Origin: Lethocerus indicus
Lineage: Eukaryota; Arthropoda; Insecta; Hemiptera; Belostomatidae
Direction of reading: 5' to 3'
DNA length: 64,000 nucleotides
Assembly: GCA_019843655.1 (NCBI GenBank)
Contig: JACDQD010000007.1
Coordinates: 27,432,816 to 27,496,815 of the forward strand
Position 1 is the stretch's first letter. Every line of letters begins with the position of its first letter. The position numbers and the translations under genes were made by a program. A model generated the notes under the pieces. That model was not told the origin of the DNA and made no database searches. It saw nothing but the letters and a program-made list of their open reading frames with translations. This document shows positions 9,891 through 21,509 of this stretch, piece by piece.

Positions 9891-12635
9891 CTGCGGAATC
9901 GTAAAAGATTCATTATTTTTATATACTGTATATCAATCGTCGCAGGAGTGCTTGTAGTTGAAAACTACATATTTTTTTTTTGTACAATCGACTACATATA
10001 GTATATCGGTACAATTGTTGTACATCCCCGTAGCCCGACCCGACTGAAAAGAACAGATCACATTAAAATTTACTTTAATATACCTGTTTTGTGGTCTGCG
10101 AGGGGTTGGAATACTGTAGGTTCCTCTCGCCGGTCTGGTCTTTTGCTAGACCGCGGTTTCGGCCGCTCGCCGTCTTCAGTAGCGCTGTGTTAGTCACTGT
10201 TAGCACTTTGGATGTTTTTGGGGCATCCTCACTGCCCACTGTCACTTTCACATGTACTGTAGTTTTTGTCAGTTTGTTAGTTGTTTATGTCTTCTGTTAT
10301 TCTGTAGGTTCGTGATGTTTCTGTCTCCTCTCTCGCCGGTTCGGTCTTTCGCCAGAGTGCGGTTTCGGCCGCTCGCCATCTTCAGTAGCGCTGTGTTAGT
10401 CACTGTTAGCACTTTGGATGTTTTCGGCATCCTCGGTTTTCCTATTTTCTCTCTTCGCTTACGGATATCTTCTTTTCAGGACGTCGCTTGTCTCGGGCTT
10501 TTCGCCGTCGTCAGTAGTACCAGTTTTATACGTTACCGCTAGAGGAACCGATAAAGATAATTTCCGTTCCTGTTTTTCTTTCTAAAAATGTGTTCTTCGT
10601 TTTGACGACGACCGAGTATTTTCAATAAATTCGCTTCAAATTCCAACCCCGATTGGATCACTGGGAATTTTTGCTCTACCGAAATATTTTTCGGACAATT
10701 CCGCGCTATTTCCGTAGACACTGTAGACTTTGACGTCTCGAGAACTTTCTATAATTCTCGATTTAAATTTAAATTGTGCGAACGACACGTTGACGAGATT
10801 GGATGACTGGAAATTTTTTCGCTCTACGAAATATTTCACATTATTTCACTGTCGGCACGTTTTTCCCGGGGGCGTCCTCACTGTCACTGTTGTACTGTGT
10901 GACCCGACACGCGCTACTGAAGACGGCGAACGGCCGAAACCGCGGTCTAGCCGAACCGGCGGGATCTACTGTATTGCGACCGCTCTCGCCACAAAACAGA
11001 GGTACTTTAAGATATATATATATTTTTTTTTCTCTTTACCGTTGGACTGGCAGGCGAGAGGACCGCCCGAATCTCCTCCGCAGGCGTCGACTCCGCCCTC
11101 GAGGTAGCCGGCGCAGAGCATGCTGTCCAGTATGGACTGCAGCCTGCCGCCGTAGACGTCGGCCTGCCTGCAGGTGGACAGCGAGAGCAGGGGCACTGTG
11201 GCCGCCCTCAGCGTGCTCGACAGGCTTCCGGAGTCTTCGGCTGCAATCGAAAGAACAAATTCAATCCTCGAACCGATACGTCATCCGTCCGGTGTACAAT
11301 AGAGGGCCTAGGCTTTTTACGCATGCGAAAATGCGTAAAAAAAAAAAAAACGTGCACTGTTTCGTTGCCGACGCTATCGATCGTGGCGAGAAGCCGGAAT
11401 ATCGCGAGTTGATTAGCCCTTTGCACTCAGGACCATTCTGTATTTTGGCCGGTTATTGGCCGCTATGTTTTGGGTCTAGATTTAGTCTTTCTAACGTCTA
11501 TCCGGAGCTCATCTTCACTACTACGTTTTGCCGTTGTTCTAACAAAAAAAAATTCATAAATCCGTGGGTCGAAAATTTCCAATTGTTATTACTAAATCTG
11601 TTACAAAATGATATTTACCGAGAGAAGTATCACTTCGGATTTTCTCTTCAAAGCGGACCGAGCTCAGCTTTGAAACTCAAAACTTGCCGACATCTCTTCT
11701 ATATATCTTAGTGATTTTACTCTATTTTAATTGTACGTCTCGCGCCACATTTCGAGAGAAAACATCGGGCAAAATATGAACGTCTCAAAAAGTTGCGCAG
11801 AAATAATTTAAATCCCCGTTCGTTGTTGAACTGAATATTTCAAAAAATAATGAAAGTTCAAATGTGGCCACCCTACGTATATTGGATATTTCTTCTCATT
11901 TATACTTATTAAATTCTCACTTTTGCCCTCTGCCAAGACGCGTCTACGTCTGTCCGAGAGATTGAAGCGAGGGTAGTTCAAGTTTTGCCGATTTAAGACC
12001 CTAGTAATTGAGAAAGGCCCCGTCGGCCCTGTATATCGTTTTCTCGGTTTTTTTTCCCTGTGTATTTATTGAAAACTATAAACGCTAATCGACCGGCTGA
12101 CGATCGTCGATGGTCCCCGAGGGGGCGCCGGGCCCCCCGTCCATCGTACAATTAGGAGTATAATGAAGTATAATAAAATATTCGAATGACCTTTCTGCGC
12201 CCCCCAACCGGTGACGACGCACCACTCTCCCTCTGTGGAAGTGTCGAAGCTCGTTTCCGGCAGACAGATCGGCTGGACGTAGCTGTTGAAGTTGATGCCG
12301 GCCTCGTTCACCGCCTTCACTTTGACAATGGCTATGTCGTTGCTGTGGGGTCCGTCTGAAAGAGAGGGCGGATTAAAATTTATATAAAGTAGGTTCGTGA
12401 TGTTTCCGCCTCCTCCTCTAGTCCACAGTGCATGTGAAAGTGACAGCGCTACTGAAGACGGCGAGCTTCTGTCTCCTCTCTCGCCGGTTCGGTCTTTCGC
12501 CAGAGACCGGTTTCGGCCGCTCGCCATCTTCAGTAGCCCGGTGTGTCAGTCACTGTTGGCACTTTGGATGTTTTGGGGCATCCTCACTGCACTGTCACAT
12601 TCACATGTACTGACAATAACACAATAACAAGAAAC

Positions 12636-12693
<58 letters not shown>

Positions 12694-15600
12694 CTGACAA
12701 ACTGCCAAACACTACAGTCCATGTGAAAGTGACAGTGTGCAGTCAGGATGCGCCCCCGGAAAACATCCAAAGTGCTAACAGTGACTGACACAGCGCTACT
12801 GAAGATGGCGAGCTTCTGTCTCCTCTCGCCGGTTCGGTCTTTCGCCAGACCGGTTTCGGCCGCTCGCCATCTTCAGTAGTTGAAAAGGCCCTCGGTCCAT
12901 TGACCGGTCGCTCAAGAGTTAAGAAGCTGACCGGAGGGGAAACTATCGGTGGTGGCAACTAAGTAATTGCGGAATTCGTCGACAAGTGGCCGTTGTACAT
13001 ATTTTTAAGTACTTCAATATCTTTGCACACAGATAAGCCGTAGATGGTTTCGAATGCGCGTATAACGTCCATAGTGTTGAACTATGGCGATCCGAATCAC
13101 AATAATGTCCTTTATTCGGTCATCGTCGACCTCTCCAGCGGACGTCCGGAGCGCTCCTCGTCTTTTAACGAAAAATCCTCCCGACCGGAATTTTCGCGAA
13201 CCGGTACCGACACTGGCGTTCTTTTAAGGCTTAATAACCGTACACGGCGTACAATTTCGATACCGAATGTTTCAGAAAGTACCAAATTATATCGAAGAAT
13301 CTTATCCGGGCAAAGATTTTGACGCACTTGAAAATATGTACAACGGCCACTTGTCGGCGAATTCCGCAAATTACTTAGTTGCCTTTTTTTTTTTTTACTG
13401 TCCCGGGTCGAGCGTTGATACAGCTTTTCAGAAAGAAAGTTTCCAAACACGAAATATGGGCCGGACTGAAAATAGAATTAGCAGGATAACGAAGGATGAC
13501 GGTTGGAGCGCGTCATTGTATTACGAAACGGTCCTGTCTTCTCTTCGAATTGCCGGGAATATTTCAATTAAGCCGGTTGGAAACCTGATAAGTTTCAGAG
13601 AGTTTCAGAAAGGCCCGGTTTTCGACAACTTCTACGACCCCGACCGGAAGCTTTGCCGAGGCCGGAATAGGTTTTCGGTGGGTCTCTTTCAATGGTTTAC
13701 CCTTTCTGAATTCTGGATGAACGACGACTTTCTCCGGCCTGTAGGTGCGCTCGTGCTTGTCCTTGGTCCTGAGGCTGTGCTTGCCGACCACCAGCCGGAT
13801 GTAGTCGGTCCTGTCGAGATTGGTGAGGCAGTGGGCCGCCGTCATCACCAGTCTTTCGCCGATGACCGCGCCGCCGCAGTGGTGCTCGTAGCTCCTCTTT
13901 TCTGGCCTGTACGCCTGGATTTCCACCTGGCAAATGTAAATTGGCGTCGATTTCATTTTTTTCACCCAGAAAGTTGTTCACCCGCCCGCGCTGTACGGGG
14001 TTGGCGAATCGCGAAGGAATTTTTCCCCTTATTCATAAGGGTCCTCTCGCAGGTTCGATCTTCGCCCGTGAAGAGAAAATACAAATATATAAATATACAC
14101 TATATATATATTGTGTAGGCAGTGCTTACAGGATGATCGAGCAACCTAGTATATCAGTAGATGGTCAGTAGTCGGTATATTGGTCAAAAATCTTTAACTG
14201 AAATAATTTTTTTTCCTGATTTTTTTTTTTTTTTTATAGAAGAAAAGACTGTTTCTATCCTACTCTCTGAATGCTACTGATGAATTCCAGAAAACAGTGA
14301 CAATTTACTGGTTGTACCCGAAAGTAATCGACAATCTGATAAGACGTATTCTGGTCTCGAGGAGTTCCTCAAGAGGGAGGGGAATTTGCCAGAAAAGTGG
14401 CCGGAGATTTGTCGATAATATCGGTTGGAATATATAGTAGATTAATAATTAAAGTTTCTTTTTTTAACAAACTAAAATTAATTCCAGAGTGCTTATAAAA
14501 TTTAGATTTAAAGGGGCGACAGGTGAAAGTGAAATTGTCTGTTTAAACCTGCACGACTTTAAAAATAATTTCCTCAACATTCCCCAGTCACAAATTACCG
14601 AGGGAGTAATTTTTATAGTCCTACTATTGTAAAGAAAATCAAAAATTACTGGCCGGTAATTCTTGAATAATTACATTTTCATGTGTGAAAATTATTTGTA
14701 TTCCCACTTTCTTACTTCATATTCTCTAAAAAAAAAAAAATTTCAGCTTAATAAAATGCATTTATCCTTTTAATTTATTTTTCACTGTATTTTCTTACAT
14801 AATTTGTGAAGAATAAGCAAATTTTTTTTCAGCACAATAAACTAATTGAAGAGTATTGAAAAAAATGCAGTGAAATCATTAACTCATCTCGGGAACTGGG
14901 ATAATAAATATTTAATTTAAATTTAATTTAATATAATAAATATTTAACTGTTTTGCTAAGAAATATTATTATTACTATTGGCTTGCAGAGTGTAATTAAT
15001 TGAGGTAATGTTAGGATAACATAGGCATTATCAATGTTGGAGCATTTTCCATTATTACTGACAACTTAATATTTATTAAATTAAAAATAAATAATTGATC
15101 GAACATTATGCCTCGAATGGATTTGATATGATTTTTGTTTTTAAAGTCAGTTTCACTGACAGGATTACAGAATTCTGAGCTACCGTAAAATATATTATTG
15201 GTGTTAGTTTAATGTTCATATTTTTAATATAGATGTTGGGCATTATGATGACGTGATATATAATTTACCTGCCAGGGGTAGGCTCCGTACGGTGTGTTTG
15301 TCCCTCCGATGATCTTAGCGTTGACACTGGGAGATCTCTGAGGTTGATGGTTGACCATTCGGGTACCGCAATTCGGAAATGAAGATCTGACGGGGAATTT
15401 TGGAAATCCTCCGCTCCTTCCTCCTGTCGACAGAATTGAATTACCCAAAATGGTAACTAGGTAAGTAGACAATGCAATAACAGTAAGAATTATCTTTATT
15501 ACCGGGATGGTTTCTGATATTAAAAAAATATTATTTTCTTGCAATCAAGCCTACTTAAATGATTTCACTTTATCAAATATTAGATGTACCCAAAAGTAAT

Positions 15601-16632
15601 CGACATTTTGACTTTGGAATTAATTTTATTTCGCCAAAAAACAGACTTTAATTATTAATCTACTATATATTCCAACCAATATTATCGACAACTCTCTGCC
15701 ACTTTTCTGGCAAATTTTTGATTTCCCTGTCTTGAGGAACTCCTCAAGACCAAAATACATCATATCAAATTATTGATTACTTTTGGGTACACCTAATATA
15801 TAAAAAATAATTAGTAGTTTATTTTTTCAAATAGCAGTCCACTTTTTACCTATTCTATTTACAATTAGTAAAAAACTCTTTGAACATTTTGACTTTTTAT
15901 AATTATAGCGCATTTATTTAAGTATCTAATATATTAGGGGTACCCAAAAGTAATCGACGTTTCGACTTTGGAATTAATTTTATTTTGCTAAAAAATAAAG
16001 TTTAATTATTAATCTACTATATATTCACCGATATTATCACAACAACTCTCTGCCAGTTTTCCAGCAAATTTTCCTCCTGAGGAACTCCTCAAGACCAAAA
16101 TACATCTGGCATTTATTAAGAGGGGATTACTTTGGAATATTTGAATTTTGCAGCAGTTACACAATCATGAACAGATTGTATAATTACCGAATTTTGATAC
16201 TGCTTATCTTAAGATTTATTTAGTTATGGAAAAATCCTTAGTTCATTCGGTCCAAGCACTTTATGCAAGTGCAGTTCGGTGCATTCTTTTCGAATGAGGA
16301 GGTCATCTGCACCGATACATGTTGAACATGTAAAAAATACCTTCTTTTACGAAGATTTGATTGCGATCCCAATTTGATTTTTTACATAAAATAATGAAAA
16401 TATCAATGGGATACAGGAGAATGGATGCAAGTGACAGTGAGGACACAGTGGAGTGAGGACACGCTGGCAGAGACCACGAAAAAAGGTGTCTCGAAATTAA
16501 TTATCCCTATTTAAAAAACCTACTCAGGAATGCCCAATCCATCCCGTCGAAAGGTTTCCCCTGTACAATGACAATCAGCATGGGCAGCAGCATGTTCTGA
16601 TAGAGCAGCAGCCATTTCACTGGTGCGACCAT
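9298..16632 (-). CDS. Secreted trypsin-like serine protease (S1A) with Arg/Trp-rich tail
   Basis: Six exons in minus-strand order: 16632-16524, 15423-15269, 13926-13701, 12355-12191, 11240-11040, 9890-9298. They total 1449 bases (482 residues); every intron is GT-AG and the phases join without forcing. Residues 1-25 are a signal peptide; 26-73 a pro-region with one Cys (NCGTR) that may disulfide-link to the catalytic domain. Activation would cleave K73/I74 (NAK/IIGG). The catalytic triad is H120 (TAAHC), D170 (NDIAIV) and S276 (GDSGGP). D270 is the S1-pocket Asp, so it should cut after Arg/Lys. The S1 domain ends near residue 322. Residues ~345-440 come from a minisatellite (RRWRS repeats). 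No clip domain was seen. Biological role unknown; digestion, development and immunity are all possible. The acceptor before the ATG implies a 5' noncoding exon. Confidence 0.9.
9462..9717. repeat. 15 bp coding minisatellite in protease exon 6
   Basis: About 16 copies of CTCCACCTCCTGCTC (plus strand), with four 18 bp variants carrying an extra CTC. All three minus-strand frames are open across it. Confidence 0.95.
10079..10440 (+). mobile_element. Two foldback arms in direct orientation, protease intron 5
   Basis: The first copy starts ATACCTGTTTTGTGGTCTGC and runs through CATCTTCAGTAGC-type sequence to CACATGTACTGTAG. The second starts at about 10309 (GTTCGTGATGTTTCTGTCTC) and repeats the same order as far as GATGTTTTCGGCATCCTC. 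Confidence 0.75.
10441..10840 (-). repeat. ~400 bp dispersed repeat, also at 18.2-18.6 kb
   Basis: Shares with 18175-18560, in opposite orientation, AGAACTTTCTATAATTCTCG, a (TTTAAA) segment, TTCCGCGCTATTTCCGTAG and ATTCCAACCCCGATTGGAT. The family is not recognised. Confidence 0.7.
10858..11003 (-). mobile_element. Foldback arm ending close to protease exon 5
   Basis: Contains TACTGAAGACGGCGAACGGC, CGAAACCGCGGTC and CCACAAAACAGAGGTA. It ends about 37 bp from the donor of protease exon 5. Confidence 0.6.
11040..11240 (-). CDS. Protease coding exon 5, catalytic Ser
   Basis: Residues 219-285 plus one base. Contains MLCAGY and [10 protein letters not shown], with specificity Asp D270 and S276. 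Acceptor ATTGCAG, donor GTAAAG. Confidence 0.94.
11820..11945 (-). repeat. Dispersed repeat fragment, also at 20.03-20.19 kb
   Basis: Shares GTTGAACTGAATATTTCAAA, ATGAAAGTT and TTTTGCCCTCTGCCAAGAC with the 20 kb copy in inverse orientation. The 20 kb copy is followed by GGGTGTCGCAAAATGA, resembling a mariner-type terminal sequence. Confidence 0.6.
12191..12355 (-). CDS. Protease coding exon 4, catalytic Asp
   Basis: Residues 164-218 plus one base. Contains SNDIAIV with D170, PICLP, and CVVTGWG, ending in AQK. Acceptor TTTCAG, donor GTCATT. Confidence 0.93.
12395..12895. mobile_element. Nested foldback elements around a (TA)n core, protease intron 3
   Basis: Arms GTCAGTCACTGTTGGCACTT and its inverse flank a ~50 bp (TA)n tract (12639-12691). 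Further arms with CGGCCGCTCGCCATCTTCAG lie on both sides, giving palindromes inside palindromes. Confidence 0.8.
12954..13383 (-). mobile_element. Mariner deletion derivative with ~70 bp terminal inverted repeats
   Basis: The ends are GGCAACTAAGTAATTGCGGA and its inverse; similarity extends about 70 bp inward, through GACAAGTGGCCGTTGTACAT. On the minus strand it keeps [13 protein letters not shown], the conserved DNA-binding-domain stretch of mariner transposase. It is only 430 bp, far short of a full transposon, and frameshifted. Confidence 0.82.
13701..13926 (-). CDS. Protease coding exon 3, catalytic His
   Basis: Residues 89-163 plus one base. Contains [19 protein letters not shown] with H120 and ends in HPEFRK. 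Acceptor TTGCCAG, donor GTAAAC. Confidence 0.93.
14200..15223. other. Protease intron 2: AT-rich DNA with a mariner fragment
   Basis: 14312-14490 is an inverse, partial mariner 3'-end element (GTACCCGAAAGTAATCGACA through TATAGTAGATTAATAATTAA). The remainder is AT-rich with no recognised feature. Confidence 0.55.
15269..15423 (-). CDS. Protease coding exon 2, pro-region and activation site
   Basis: Residues 37-88. Contains NCGTR and the activation site NAK/IIGGTN and ends at YPWQ. Acceptor GTCGACAG, donor GTAAAT. Confidence 0.9.
15580..15796 (-). mobile_element. Mariner 3'-end element in protease intron 1
   Basis: Complete short copy bounded by TTAGATGTACCCAAAAGTAA and TTACTTTTGGGTACACCTAA, with TATATTCCAACCAATATTAT and GAGGAACTCCTCAAGACC inside. 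Confidence 0.8.
15810..16460 (+). repeat. Long dispersed repeat with embedded mariner end
   Basis: 15835-16250 matches 28597-29010 almost throughout (GCAGTCCACTTTTTAC, the mariner end at 15934, GAATTTTGCAGCAGTTACAC). 16110-16460 also matches 61500-61805 (CACTTTATGCAAGTGC, GCAAGTGACAGTGAGG). The family is not recognised. Confidence 0.7.
16524..16632 (-). CDS. Protease coding exon 1, signal peptide
   Basis: Too short for an open-frame listing but convincing. After acceptor TCGCAG the ATG at 16632 (context ATCATGG) opens a hydrophobic leader with WLLLYQN and LLPMLIVIV. The exon ends with one base of codon 37 before donor GTAGGT, which matches the phase of the next exon exactly. Confidence 0.82.
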
Positions 16633-16684
16633 GATGATGGCAAAATTAAACCTGCGACACAAAAATTAAAAAACAGAGATTAGA

Positions 16685-16912
16685 AAACCAAGAGTACAAT
16701 TTAAAAAAGACGAGCAGCAATTATATTTACGGTTTTTTGTTCATCAATTAAGCTTAACTTGGTAATCGTAACAATATTTGGACTCCAATTGACTCCTCTC
16801 CAGGGGCAGTAGGAGCGACACAGTAACACAGTAACAGTCCACCTTTTTTTTTATACAGCTTTTATATAGTTTTCTACAATGTAGAGATTACAATGTATTT
16901 TCTTACGACTGA

Positions 16913-16961
<49 letters not shown>

Positions 16962-17225
16962 AAGAAAAAAATAACAGTGCACCAAGTGCATTCATTAGAA
17001 CTCTCGGTTGTTGTCCAAACCAAGAGTACATTTAAAAAAGACGAACAGCAATTATATTTACGGTTTTTTGTGAATCAATTAAGCTTAAGTTGATAATTAT
17101 AATAATATTTGGACTCCAATTGACTCCTCTCCAGGGGCAGTAGCAGCGACACAGTAACACAGTAACAGTCCACCAAATTTTTTTTTTTATACAGCTTTTA
17201 TATAGTTTTTTACATAATAATTACA
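16685..17225 (+). repeat. ~195 bp direct repeat flanking a (TA)n tract
   Basis: AAGAGTACAATTTAAAAAAG through ACAGCTTTTATATAG occurs at about 16690-16880 and 17023-17220. A (TA)n run lies between them at 16919-16957. Confidence 0.8.
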
Positions 17226-17229
17226 GTAA

Positions 17230-18160
17230 GGCCGCTGGATGTAATGGGTTGACCGGATTTGAAGGAAAATTGAAACTCAACTCGTTTAAATTCTGGTACA
17301 GATTTACGTCTTGTGTAGCCAATTCTTCAGGATGCGGTCGTGGATCGTAGATTTTTATTTTTATTTATTTATCGGGGATTATTTTCGCGTTACAGTCTTT
17401 TGATCGGATCTCTTCGTTCTCCGTCGGACGGCCCACCTTCCGGGCCGTGGTTCTCGATCTTCGAGATCTTCGGCTTTATTAGACCGAGCGAACTGCACTT
17501 TCGGCAACGGCCATAAACAGACCATTTTTGCCTTTTCGGATAAAGTAAAGCGTCAAAAATGCCTACAACGCGCTTCGTTCGCGACAATATTCCGAGGGCG
17601 TATAAAAAAAAAACGAGAAAAATCAACGTATCGTAACCGAACTTTTTTCCAAATACGCCCCAAGTACTTAATTCCGGTATATTCGGACCTGTCCTAAATA
17701 CCACGTGTCGAAAATCGGCACCGACTTTTCGGAACTTGAAAAAGTAAAACCGAACTCTAAAATCTAAAAACAGTTTATCGCGTTTACGCTTTTAGAGCGG
17801 AAACGGAAGTTCAATTTTTCACGTCGTCGAACCGTTTATCGATCAGCGAATTCTTCGGCGGGTTATTTTTTTTTTTTTTTTTCCCCGAACGGCGTTGGGC
17901 AATTTTCCAAGTAGTGGAAAACGCACAGTTGGACGCAGTTAACAACAAAAATTGTACGCACACAGCCCGTATGACGAGCCTAAATCAATGAGGCCGTTCA
18001 CTCCCGAGGTCAGAACGATTGATGAAACAATCAATAAAGCGCTCAACGGCAAGGGAGGACAGTCATTTATTTCATTTTTTTTTGTATACAAAATGAAAAG
18101 ACGCTACCGAAGACGGCGGATGGCCGAATTCGGAGAAGAAGTCTCGATGTGGAAATAAAA
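17230..18160. other. Unassigned stretch
   Basis: No gene recognised. A 104-codon minus-strand frame (17704-17390) with an RCRKC pair has no clear family; a decayed transposon is possible. Confidence 0.3.
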
Positions 18161-18174
18161 ATAACATGCGATTC

Positions 18175-18560
18175 GGCCCAACCGAATGCAATTTCGTGAA
18201 CGTTTCGTTCGCACAATTTAAATTTAAATTTAAATCGAGAATTATAGAAAGTTCTCGAGACGTCAAAGTCTACATTGGCTACGGAAATAGCGCGGAATTG
18301 TCCGAAAAATATTTCGTAGAGCAAAAAAAATTCCCTCTGATCCAATCGGGGTTGGAATTTTAAGCGAATTTATTGAAAATACTCTCGGTCGTCGTCAAAA
18401 CTGAGAATACATTTTTAGAAAGAAAAAAAACAGGAACGGAAATTATCTTTTATCGGTTCCCTCTAGCGGATATAAACTGGTACTACTGACGACGGCGAAA
18501 AGCCCGAGACGGAAGCGACGTCCTGAAAAGTAGATATCGATAAGCGAAGAGAGAAAAATA
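18175..18560 (+). repeat. Dispersed repeat, partner of 10.44-10.84 kb
   Basis: Inverse copy of the protease-intron repeat; here followed at once by a foldback copy. Confidence 0.7.
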
Positions 18561-18569
18561 GCAAAAACG

Positions 18570-18835
18570 TAGGTTTGCGGTGTTTCTATCTCATCTCGCT
18601 GGTTCGGTCTTTCGCCAGACCGGTTTCGGCTCCGCTCGCCCCGTCTTCAGTAGTCACTGTCGGCACTTCGAACGTTATTACGACAGATACTACAGGCGGT
18701 AAACACAGTACAGGCGACAGTGACAGACAGTGCAGTGAGGTGGCCGACACACCGCTACTGAAGGTGGCGAGCGGCCGCGAAACCGGTCTGGCGAAAGACC
18801 GGCGAGAGGAGACAACCCCTCGCCGGCCGCAAAAT
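18570..18835. mobile_element. Foldback element copy
   Basis: Left arm GGTTTGCGGTGTTTCTATCT..TTCGCCAGACCGGTTTCGG; right arm CGCTACTGAAGGTGGCGAGC..CGAAAGACCGGCGAGAGGAG. The centre has CAGGCGACAGTGACAG. Confidence 0.75.
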
Positions 18836-18889
18836 AGGAAAGTGGCAACTGCGGGCGATTCCACTTTGCGTCGGAATTCCAAGTGAAAG

Positions 18890-20020
18890 TTTTCGTAGAC
18901 CGCGTTCTGCGTTGGCCCGATATGCGGCTAGACACATGTCTGGGCGTTATTCGTATTTTTACGCACGTTTACGCATCTTATACCAAAAAAAAAATGCGCG
19001 AAACACCCGAGAGAGAGATGGGGAGAGATCCGCAATTGTTTAGTTGCCAACCCCCCGAATCGTCGGGGGTTGTAAACAGAGTTTACAGACGACGACTACC
19101 CGGTTTAATAGCAATTAATTGACCGCCCCCATTCGCCCAATACGGAACCGAAAAACGGTCCAATTTTCTTCTTGTAGACGGTTCGACGTTGTCCGACCTC
19201 GGGAGTCCGTCGGGGAGGCGGTGTTCGGGGTTTTTTTTTCTTCTTCTTGCGGACGTCTTAGGGTCGGACGAAATTTCCGCCCGTTCTTGAACGACTCTTT
19301 TCTCCGCCCCCCCCAAACGTTCAACGGGAGAAAGATAATTATAAATAAATGGGGCGCTCTGGGGGAGGGGGGAGGACCGTTACGAAACGCGGCCCGTCCA
19401 GGATACCCCCATAGTTTTCAAGGTTAGTATTACTTTCTCCTTATTACACTCTCACTTCGTCCGAGAGTTGCGTCACACCCTTCTGTCCTCTCGCCCACCG
19501 ACGGACTCTCCCAGCGGGGTAATTGAATTACAGCAATTAGCGCAATTAGTCGCTAAGAAACGCAGGTGTCTCATCAGAGACACGGCCGTCGGACACTGTA
19601 CTTTATGCTGTTTAGATTGCATTCGCTGTGCAGTCCGTTGTATATAAGTAAAAAAAAAAAGGCCACAGCTATAGCGTAGAGTGCCGCGTAGACTGACAGT
19701 TTAGGGATGTGTAAAACTGGAAAAATTTACATCGTTCCGAGTCGTCGTCTGAAACGGTAACACCGTCGCGAGTATCACAAAAGTTTTTTGGTAAATTTCT
19801 CTGCCGCATTTTCTCCGTAGCGCGGTTTACCAATATTTTCTGGTTCCTGTTTGCAGTCCGTGTCGTTTTCTACCGGTTGAAACGTCGTTTTACCTACAAT
19901 TTCCCCTTAATTCCGCAGCGCCGCTGATATTCTTCTTCGCGACGTTTTCGTACAATAAATATCGAGGAAGCTCTCGCGTCGCCCGACGGCGATTTCCTTA
20001 TGAAATCCCAGTGAAATTCC
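18890..20020. other. Unassigned, moderately GC-rich stretch
   Basis: No coding exon or RNA gene recognised on either strand, and no repeat of the families named here. Confidence 0.4.
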
Positions 20021-20029
20021 TAATTAAAG

Positions 20030-20440
20030 GTCCGCCGTCTTGGCAGAGGGCAAGAGTGAAATTTTAAAAAGAATAAAGGAGAAGAAATATCCAAAATATA
20101 AGTAGGGTGTCGCAAAATGAACGCAAGACTTGAACTGCGGCTGCCGAACTTTCATTATTTTTGAAATATTCAGTTCAACAATGAAAACACGTCGCTTTCC
20201 GACAGGAGCTTCTTTGTATTGAAAGAAAATTGAATTGGCCCATATGACAAGTGTATAGTGCACTCTAATATCAGCTATTATTGTTATTGACTAACTTTTA
20301 TACGGGGTGTCCCAAAATTAGCGCAAGATTTGAATCGAACTGTGGCCGCCAAACTTTCATATTTTTTTAAATATTTTTTTTAAATACTGAAAACACGTTG
20401 TTCCATCGTTGTAACTCTCCACTTCTACTGACCCTAAACT
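20030..20440 (+). repeat. Dispersed repeat with mariner-like ends
   Basis: 20030-20190 is the inverse of 11820-11945. GGGTGTCGCAAAATGAACGC (20105) and GGGTGTCCCAAAATTAGCGC (20305) are related and may be two transposon ends. Confidence 0.5.
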
Positions 20441-20473
20441 ATCGGCTGTCAAAGGGTTTTTTTTGGTTTTAAT

Positions 20474-20790
20474 AGACCTGTTTTGTGGTCCGCGAGGGGT
20501 TGGAATTACCGTAGGTTCGTGATGTTTCGTCTACTCTCTCGCCGGTCCGGTCTTTTGCTAGACCGGTTTTCCGGCCGATCGCCGCCTTCAGTAGCGCATC
20601 CTCAATGCACTTTCACTTTCAAACTGACAAACACTGCGGTACAAGTGACAGTGGGCAGTGGGGATGCCCCCCCCCCCGAAAAACATCCAAAGTGATTGAA
20701 ACAGCGCTACTGAAGACGGCGAGCGGCCGAAACCGGTCTGGCGAAAGACCGAACCGGCGAGAGAGGAGACAGAAACAGTACGAACCTACG
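20474..20790. mobile_element. Foldback element copy
   Basis: Near-complete: GACCTGTTTTGTGGTCCGCG at the left, GGTCTTTTGCTAGACCGG, central GACAAACACTGCGGTACAAG, then CTACTGAAGACGGCGAGCGG and GAGAGAGGAGACAGAAACAG at the right. Confidence 0.8.
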
Positions 20791-20799
20791 GTTTTTTTG

Positions 20800-21310
20800 G
20801 GAAAAAAAATATCGCGTTAATTTCGTGACACCCTACAGTAACTGGAAACGGTTGTAATATCCCCCTTTTTATTATACCGGCGTTATATCGAGCGGAAGTG
20901 AATGAAAATATCGCCGTATATAAACCCGTACTAAATGTATTAAGCGTAGACTGAACGGGATACAGTTTGGTGCGACGCGATATTCCGCGGCTTCTCGCCA
21001 CCAACAGCGTACCGTACACCGACGTTGGAACATTCTAAAATATAGTTTTTTTTACCCATTTTCGGACGGGAATTAGTCGCGGTACGGGATTAGCGACGCT
21101 ACCGTTCAATGCTGTGGCTAATTCAAATTTCACCGCGCCACTTTTCGACACGGCCGGGAAGTCAATTCTATATGTAATATATATATATAAAAAAATAAGA
21201 AAAAAAACGAAACCGTAAAGGGATTTCAGAAAAATATAGAAAGTGCCCACGGCCAAATGCGCTGTACACCGTCGTCATAATTCTGACTGTTCCTTTAGAA
21301 TTGTTTCGGT
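20800..21310. other. Unassigned stretch
   Basis: No gene or recognised repeat; short (TA)n near 21178. Confidence 0.4.
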
Positions 21311-21317
21311 TTCTGTT

Positions 21318-21505
21318 CCTGCCGACTACTGAAGACTGAAGCGGTTTCGACCGGCAAAAGAGGAAAAGGACCCCCCGGGTTCGTGTCGTGGTGTAAACGA
21401 AACGCGTCTGATTGAATTAATTGGGCCCGGCGACCGTCCGAAGTGGCCGATACCGCTACTGAAGACGGCGGGCGGCCGAAAAACCGGTCCGGCGAAAGAC
21501 GGGAA
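21318..21505. mobile_element. Degraded foldback fragments
   Basis: CTACTGAAGACTGAAGCGGTTTCGACCGG at about 21330 and CTACTGAAGACGGCGGGCGGC with CGGTCCGGCGAAAGAC at about 21456-21500. Confidence 0.55.
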
Positions 21506-21509
21506 AACT

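Noticed and set aside
9260..9957. EVEEQ, PPPAPP and LLLHLL repeat proteins
   Set aside because: Other frames of the 15 bp minisatellite; only the frame continuous with the protease is supported.
10803..11711. 302-codon plus-strand frame
   Set aside because: Antisense to protease exon 5 and its introns, with no recognisable domain; the real signal is on the minus strand.
13267..14118. 283-codon plus-strand frame
   Set aside because: Antisense shadow of protease exon 3 joined to a mariner remnant.
17390..17704. Minus-strand frame with RCRKC as a piggyBac Cys finger
   Set aside because: Only one Cys pair and no flanking family motifs; left unassigned.
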